This document shows positions 6,121 through 8,534 of a stretch of 8,534 nucleotides of DNA, piece by piece. The notes under the pieces were generated by a model. The model was not told the DNA's origin. It was given only the letters and a program-made list of their open reading frames with translations, and did not search any database. Numbering within the stretch: position 1 is the stretch's first letter; each line of letters begins with the position of its first letter. Where the stretch lies: assembly GCA_937991555.1 (NCBI GenBank), contig CALKHU010000202.1:1-8534 (forward strand), written 5' to 3'. Source of the DNA: an uncultured Caulobacter sp. Lineage in GTDB: Bacteria; Pseudomonadota; Alphaproteobacteria; Caulobacterales; Caulobacteraceae. A program made the position numbers and the translations under genes.

Positions 6121-6902
6121 TGCGCATCCTCCTCACCAACGACGACGGCATCCACGCCGAGGGCCTCGTCTCGCTGGAGAAGATCGCCCGCGCGCTGACC
6201 GACGACGTCTGGATCGTCGCGCCGGAGTACGAGCAGTCGGGCGCCAGCCGCGCGCTGACGCTCGCCGACCCGATCCGCGTCCGCAAGGTCGGCGACCGCA
6301 AGTGGGCCGTCGGCGGCACCCCGACCGACTGCGTGATGCTGGGCGTCCGCGAACTGATCGAGGGCGCGAAGCCCGACCTGGTGCTCTCGGGCGTCAACCG
6401 CGGCCAGAACATCGCCGAGGACGTCACCCTGTCGGGCACGGTCGCCGGGGCCATCGAGGGCATGGCCCTCGGCATCCCCTCGATCGCGCTCAGCCAGGCG
6501 ATGCTCGCCTTCCACGATGAGGTGGTGCCCTACTGGGACACGGCGGAGCTGTTCGGCCCGGGCGTCGTCCGCCGCCTCGTCGAGGTCGGCTGGCCCGCCG
6601 ACGTGGTGATGAACGTCAACTTCCCCTCGGTCCCGCCTGAACTGGTCAAGGAGGTCGAGGTCACGCGCCAGGGCTTCCGCGACACCCACATCCGCACCTT
6701 CGACCGGCGCACGGACCTGCGCGGGCGCGACTACTACTGGATGGGCTTCTCGGGCCAGATGTCGAAGCCGGCGGACGGCACGGACCTGAAGGCCGTCTAC
6801 GGCGGCAAGATCTCCGTGACGCCGCTGCACATCGACCTGACGCACATGGAAACGGTCAACAACCTCAAGGGCGTGCTTGGCGGCGCGCCGCCGAAGGCCT
6901 GA
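6120..6902 (+). CDS. surE: 5'-nucleotidase / survival protein SurE
   Basis: This 260-residue metal-dependent phosphatase acts on nucleoside 5'- and 3'-monophosphates and, in some bacteria, short polyphosphate; it is linked to stationary-phase survival. It begins MRILLTNDDGIHAEGL, with the metal-binding Asp8-Asp9. Next is APEYEQSGAS, with Ser40, then SGVNRGQNIAEDVTLSGTVA (90-109), with Asn93 as the likely further metal ligand. The Rossmann-like N-terminal half and the dimer-swapping C-terminal half (through PLHIDLTHMET) are both complete, and the length is usual. The start at 6120 overlaps the serS stop by one base; an upstream in-frame extension of about 61 residues runs across serS and does not look like protein of this family. 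The stop overlaps pcm by one base. surE next to pcm is a widely conserved pairing. Confidence 0.97.
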   Translation: MRILLTNDDGIHAEGLVSLEKIARALTDDVWIVAPEYEQSGASRALTLADPIRVRKVGDRKWAVGGTPTDCVMLGVRELIEGAKPDLVLSGVNRGQNIAEDVTLSGTVAGAIEGMALGIPSIALSQAMLAFHDEVVPYWDTAELFGPGVVRRLVEVGWPADVVMNVNFPSVPPELVKEVEVTRQGFRDTHIRTFDRRTDLRGRDYYWMGFSGQMSKPADGTDLKAVYGGKISVTPLHIDLTHMETVNNLKGVLGGAPPKA

Positions 6903-7558
6903 TGGGCGAGCCGCAGGATACGCCGCAGGAGCGCATGGCGCGCCTGATCCTCGCCCTCCGGTCGCAGGGGGTGACCGACCCGCGTGTGCTTGAGGCGATC
7001 GAGAAAACGCCGCGCGAACTGTTCACCCCGGACCTGTTCAAGGAGCGGGCGTTCGAGGACTCGGCCCTGCCCATCGCCTGCGGCCAGACGATCAGCCAGC
7101 CCTACATCGTCGGCCTGATGACCCAGGCGCTGACGATCGAGCCGCGCGCCCGGGTGCTCGAGATCGGCACCGGCAGCGGCTACCAGACCGCCGTGCTCAG
7201 CCGTCTCTCGCGCCTGGTCTACACGGTCGAGCGCTACCGCACCCTGATGAAGGAGGCCGAGGCGCGCTTCCGGCAGCTGGGCCTGACCAACATCATCACC
7301 CGGTTCGGCGACGGCGGCGAAGGCTGGGCCGAACAGGCGCCGTTCGACCGCATCATGATCACCGCCGCCGCGCCGGAGGAGCCGAAGAAGCTGCTCGCCC
7401 AGCTGAAGCCGAACGGGGTGCTGGTCGCGCCGATCGGCAAGGGGCCGGTGCAGAGCCTGCGCCGCTACGCCGGCGACGGCCAGGGCGGCTTCAAGGTCGA
7501 ACTGCTCGGGGACGTCCGCTTCGTGCCGCTGCTCGACGGCGTCGCGCGAGAACTCTGA
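6902..7558 (+). CDS. pcm: Protein-L-isoaspartate O-methyltransferase
   Basis: This 218-residue SAM-dependent repair enzyme methylates L-isoaspartyl residues formed by spontaneous damage of Asn and Asp, letting them return to Asp. It contains GQTISQPYIVGLMTQAL (61-77), the family's substrate-site block with Ser65, then SAM motif I VLEIGTGSGYQTAVL (85-99) and the post-I acidic residue in VYTVER (Glu110). It also has FGDGGEGWAEQAPFDRIMIT (135-154) and LKPNGVLVAPIG (168-179). The length matches the bacterial enzyme (about 205-220 residues). The ATG shares one base with the surE stop, and an AAGG lies at 6894-6897. No promoter is seen before it, so it is expected to be co-transcribed with serS-surE. 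It is the last gene of that run; the next gene has its own regulatory region. Confidence 0.97.
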   Translation: MGEPQDTPQERMARLILALRSQGVTDPRVLEAIEKTPRELFTPDLFKERAFEDSALPIACGQTISQPYIVGLMTQALTIEPRARVLEIGTGSGYQTAVLSRLSRLVYTVERYRTLMKEAEARFRQLGLTNIITRFGDGGEGWAEQAPFDRIMITAAAPEEPKKLLAQLKPNGVLVAPIGKGPVQSLRRYAGDGQGGFKVELLGDVRFVPLLDGVAREL

Positions 7559-7652
7559 TTATCCACGGAATTCCGACATCGGGGGCGGCGTCGCGCCTCG
7601 AATCCGCCCAGAAGGTCGGCTGACAAGAACGTCACTGGAGGCTGCCGCGTGC

Positions 7653-7667
7653 TTAACGCAGGCTTAA
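7653..7667 (+). promoter_or_regulatory. CtrA box, full consensus
   Basis: TTAACGCAGGCTTAA matches the CtrA full-site pattern TTAA-N7-TTAA at all eight defined bases. It ends 44 bases before the ATG of the LysM gene, a position that allows activation (box overlapping a -35). CtrA is the cell-cycle master response regulator of Caulobacterales. Binding is inferred from the motif. Confidence 0.7.
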
Positions 7668-7681
7668 GGCAGTCCGCACGA

Positions 7682-7696
7682 TTCATTCGCGCTTAA
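7682..7696 (+). promoter_or_regulatory. Second CtrA box, one mismatch
   Basis: TTCATTCGCGCTTAA fits TTAA-N7-TTAA at seven of eight bases and lies 29 bases downstream of the first box, ending 15 bases before the start codon. It overlaps a GANTC site (7680-7684). Its closeness to the start would suit repression or autoregulatory tuning more than activation; this is inference. Confidence 0.45.
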
Positions 7697-7711
7697 TCGA
7701 ACGGAGCGGCG

Positions 7712-8534
7712 ATGACCCAAATGTTGACCCGTACTGCCCTGGTCGCCGCCGCCGCGAGCCTGCTGACCGCCTGCGCCTCGACGCCGCAGTACCCGACCTC
7801 CGGCGGGCAGGCGGCCGGAACCGGCCCGCAGATGCCGCGCCCGAACTATCCGGTGCAGTCCGCCGATCTCGACTCCGATCCCGCCCCGGCCGCCCGCCCG
7901 ACCACCCCTGTGGAGACCGCCCAGCTGCCGCCCCCGGCGCCGTCGGCTTCCTCCGCGGCGGTGGAGACCGCCGCCCTGCCGCCGGTCGCCGCGCCCCAGC
8001 CGGAGCCGGAGCCGGAGGCCGAGCCCGCCCCGCCGCCGGAGCCGGTCATGGTTCCGGTCGAGAAGACCGTGATCCTCGCCCCCGGGAAGGTCATCGACGT
8101 CGACGGCCGCCCGGCCACCTACACCGTGCGGGAAGGGCAGGGCCTCGACGCCGTCGCCCGCGCGATGGGGTCGACCCGCAAGGAACTGGCCGAGATCAAC
8201 AAGCTGAAGGAGCCCTACCTCCTGAAGCCGGGTCAGGTGCTCAAGGGCCCCTCGACTCGCCAGAAGGCCTATGTGGTCGCCAGCGGCGACACGCTGTTCG
8301 CCATCGCCCGCCGCTTCGGCGTCACGGTGAAGGCCATGGCGGACGAGAACGACATGGACATCAACGCGCCGCTGCGCGTCGGCCAGAAGCTGAAGCTGCC
8401 GGCCGGCTACAAGGACGCGGGGCCGCAGAAGAAGACCATCACGGTGATGGAGCCGCTGGCCGGCGCCGCCCCCCCGCCGGCCGCCCCGCGTCCGCAGCCC
8501 GTGACCCCGCCGGCGCCCAGGCCCCAGCCGGTGA
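7712..8534 (+). CDS. dipM: LysM lipoprotein, DipM/NlpD type (5' part)
   Basis: The frame is open from the ATG at 7712 to the window end: 274 residues, with the 3' part missing. It starts with a lipoprotein signal: positive Arg7, a hydrophobic stretch (8-18) and the lipobox LTAC with Cys21, followed by Ala22, which does not suggest inner-membrane retention. Residues 22-115 form a Pro/Ala/Glu-rich linker with a PEPEPEAEP run. Two LysM domains follow, at about 136-180 (with GQGL in place of the usual GDTL) and at about 185-230 (YVVASGDTLFAIARRFGV, canonical). Another Pro-rich linker begins at about 250. C. crescentus DipM, encoded next to pcm as I recall, has paired LysM domains and a C-terminal LytM/M23 domain and controls peptidoglycan hydrolysis at division. 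The M23 domain cannot be seen here, so NlpD-like or other M23 proteins remain possible. GGAG lies 5 bases before the ATG. Confidence 0.85.
   Translation, partial: MTQMLTRTALVAAAASLLTACASTPQYPTSGGQAAGTGPQMPRPNYPVQSADLDSDPAPAARPTTPVETAQLPPPAPSASSAAVETAALPPVAAPQPEPEPEAEPAPPPEPVMVPVEKTVILAPGKVIDVDGRPATYTVREGQGLDAVARAMGSTRKELAEINKLKEPYLLKPGQVLKGPSTRQKAYVVASGDTLFAIARRFGVTVKAMADENDMDINAPLRVGQKLKLPAGYKDAGPQKKTITVMEPLAGAAPPPAAPRPQPVTPPAPRPQPV

Larger units (their letters stand above)
7559..7711 (+). promoter_or_regulatory. Regulatory region of the LysM gene
   Basis: This 153-base gap holds, in order, a DnaA-box-like TTATCCACG (7559-7567), a perfect 10-base palindrome CGGAATTCCG (7566-7575), GAATC (7600-7604), a full TTAA-N7-TTAA box (7653-7667), GATTC (7680-7684), a near-full TTCA-N7-TTAA box (7682-7696) and GGAG (7703-7706) as ribosome binding site. 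In Caulobacter-like bacteria these motifs are those of DnaA, CcrM/GcrA and CtrA. No clear -10 element could be named. Confidence 0.55.

Noticed and set aside
7566..7575. The palindrome CGGAATTCCG after pcm as a terminator.
   Set aside because: As RNA it leaves no loop beyond a 2-4 base turn and is not followed by a U-run. It may be a protein site or chance, but terminator evidence is lacking.

Overview
The window is a GC-rich stretch (about 70% G+C by eye) of alphaproteobacterial core chromosome, most likely from the Caulobacteraceae (Caulobacter, Phenylobacterium or Brevundimonas type). Four things point there: the gene order SPOR protein, nagZ, scpA, scpB, tatA, tatB, tatC, serS, surE, pcm, LysM protein; alphaproteobacterial-type Tat proteins; a scattered intergenic repeat with gtgtcgaag ends; and a near-perfect CtrA box with GANTC sites in front of the last gene. 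All genes lie on the + strand and coding density is very high. No gene-free stretch exceeds about 220 bases. There are no RNA genes, insertion sequences, CRISPR arrays or phage genes.

Layout: (1) Positions 1-2725 hold the end of a SPOR-domain protein, nagZ (peptidoglycan recycling) and scpA-scpB (the kleisin and winged-helix partners of SMC in chromosome segregation). They are chained by 1- or 4-base stop/start overlaps and so probably translated from one message. (2) Positions 2726-2947 hold a head-to-head pair of 40-base repeats and the probable tat promoter. (3) Positions 2948-4643 hold the twin-arginine translocase tatA-tatB-tatC. (4) Positions 4644-4830 hold a third copy of the repeat and the serS leader. 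(5) Positions 4831-7558 hold serS, surE and pcm, again with 1-base overlaps: seryl-tRNA charging plus a stationary-phase nucleotidase/protein-repair pair. (6) Positions 7559-7711 are a regulatory-looking region carrying a DnaA-box-like site, two GANTC sites and two TTAA-N7-TTAA-type CtrA boxes. (7) From 7712 to the window end runs the 5' part of a LysM lipoprotein of DipM/NlpD type, a cell-division peptidoglycan-hydrolase factor.

The common thread is cell cycle and envelope: chromosome condensation (ScpAB), septal peptidoglycan binding and recycling (SPOR, NagZ, DipM-like) and export of folded proteins (Tat). I did not find a new system. The genes are housekeeping; what deserves a second look is the regulatory region before the LysM gene, the repeat family, and an enlarged first periplasmic loop in TatC.
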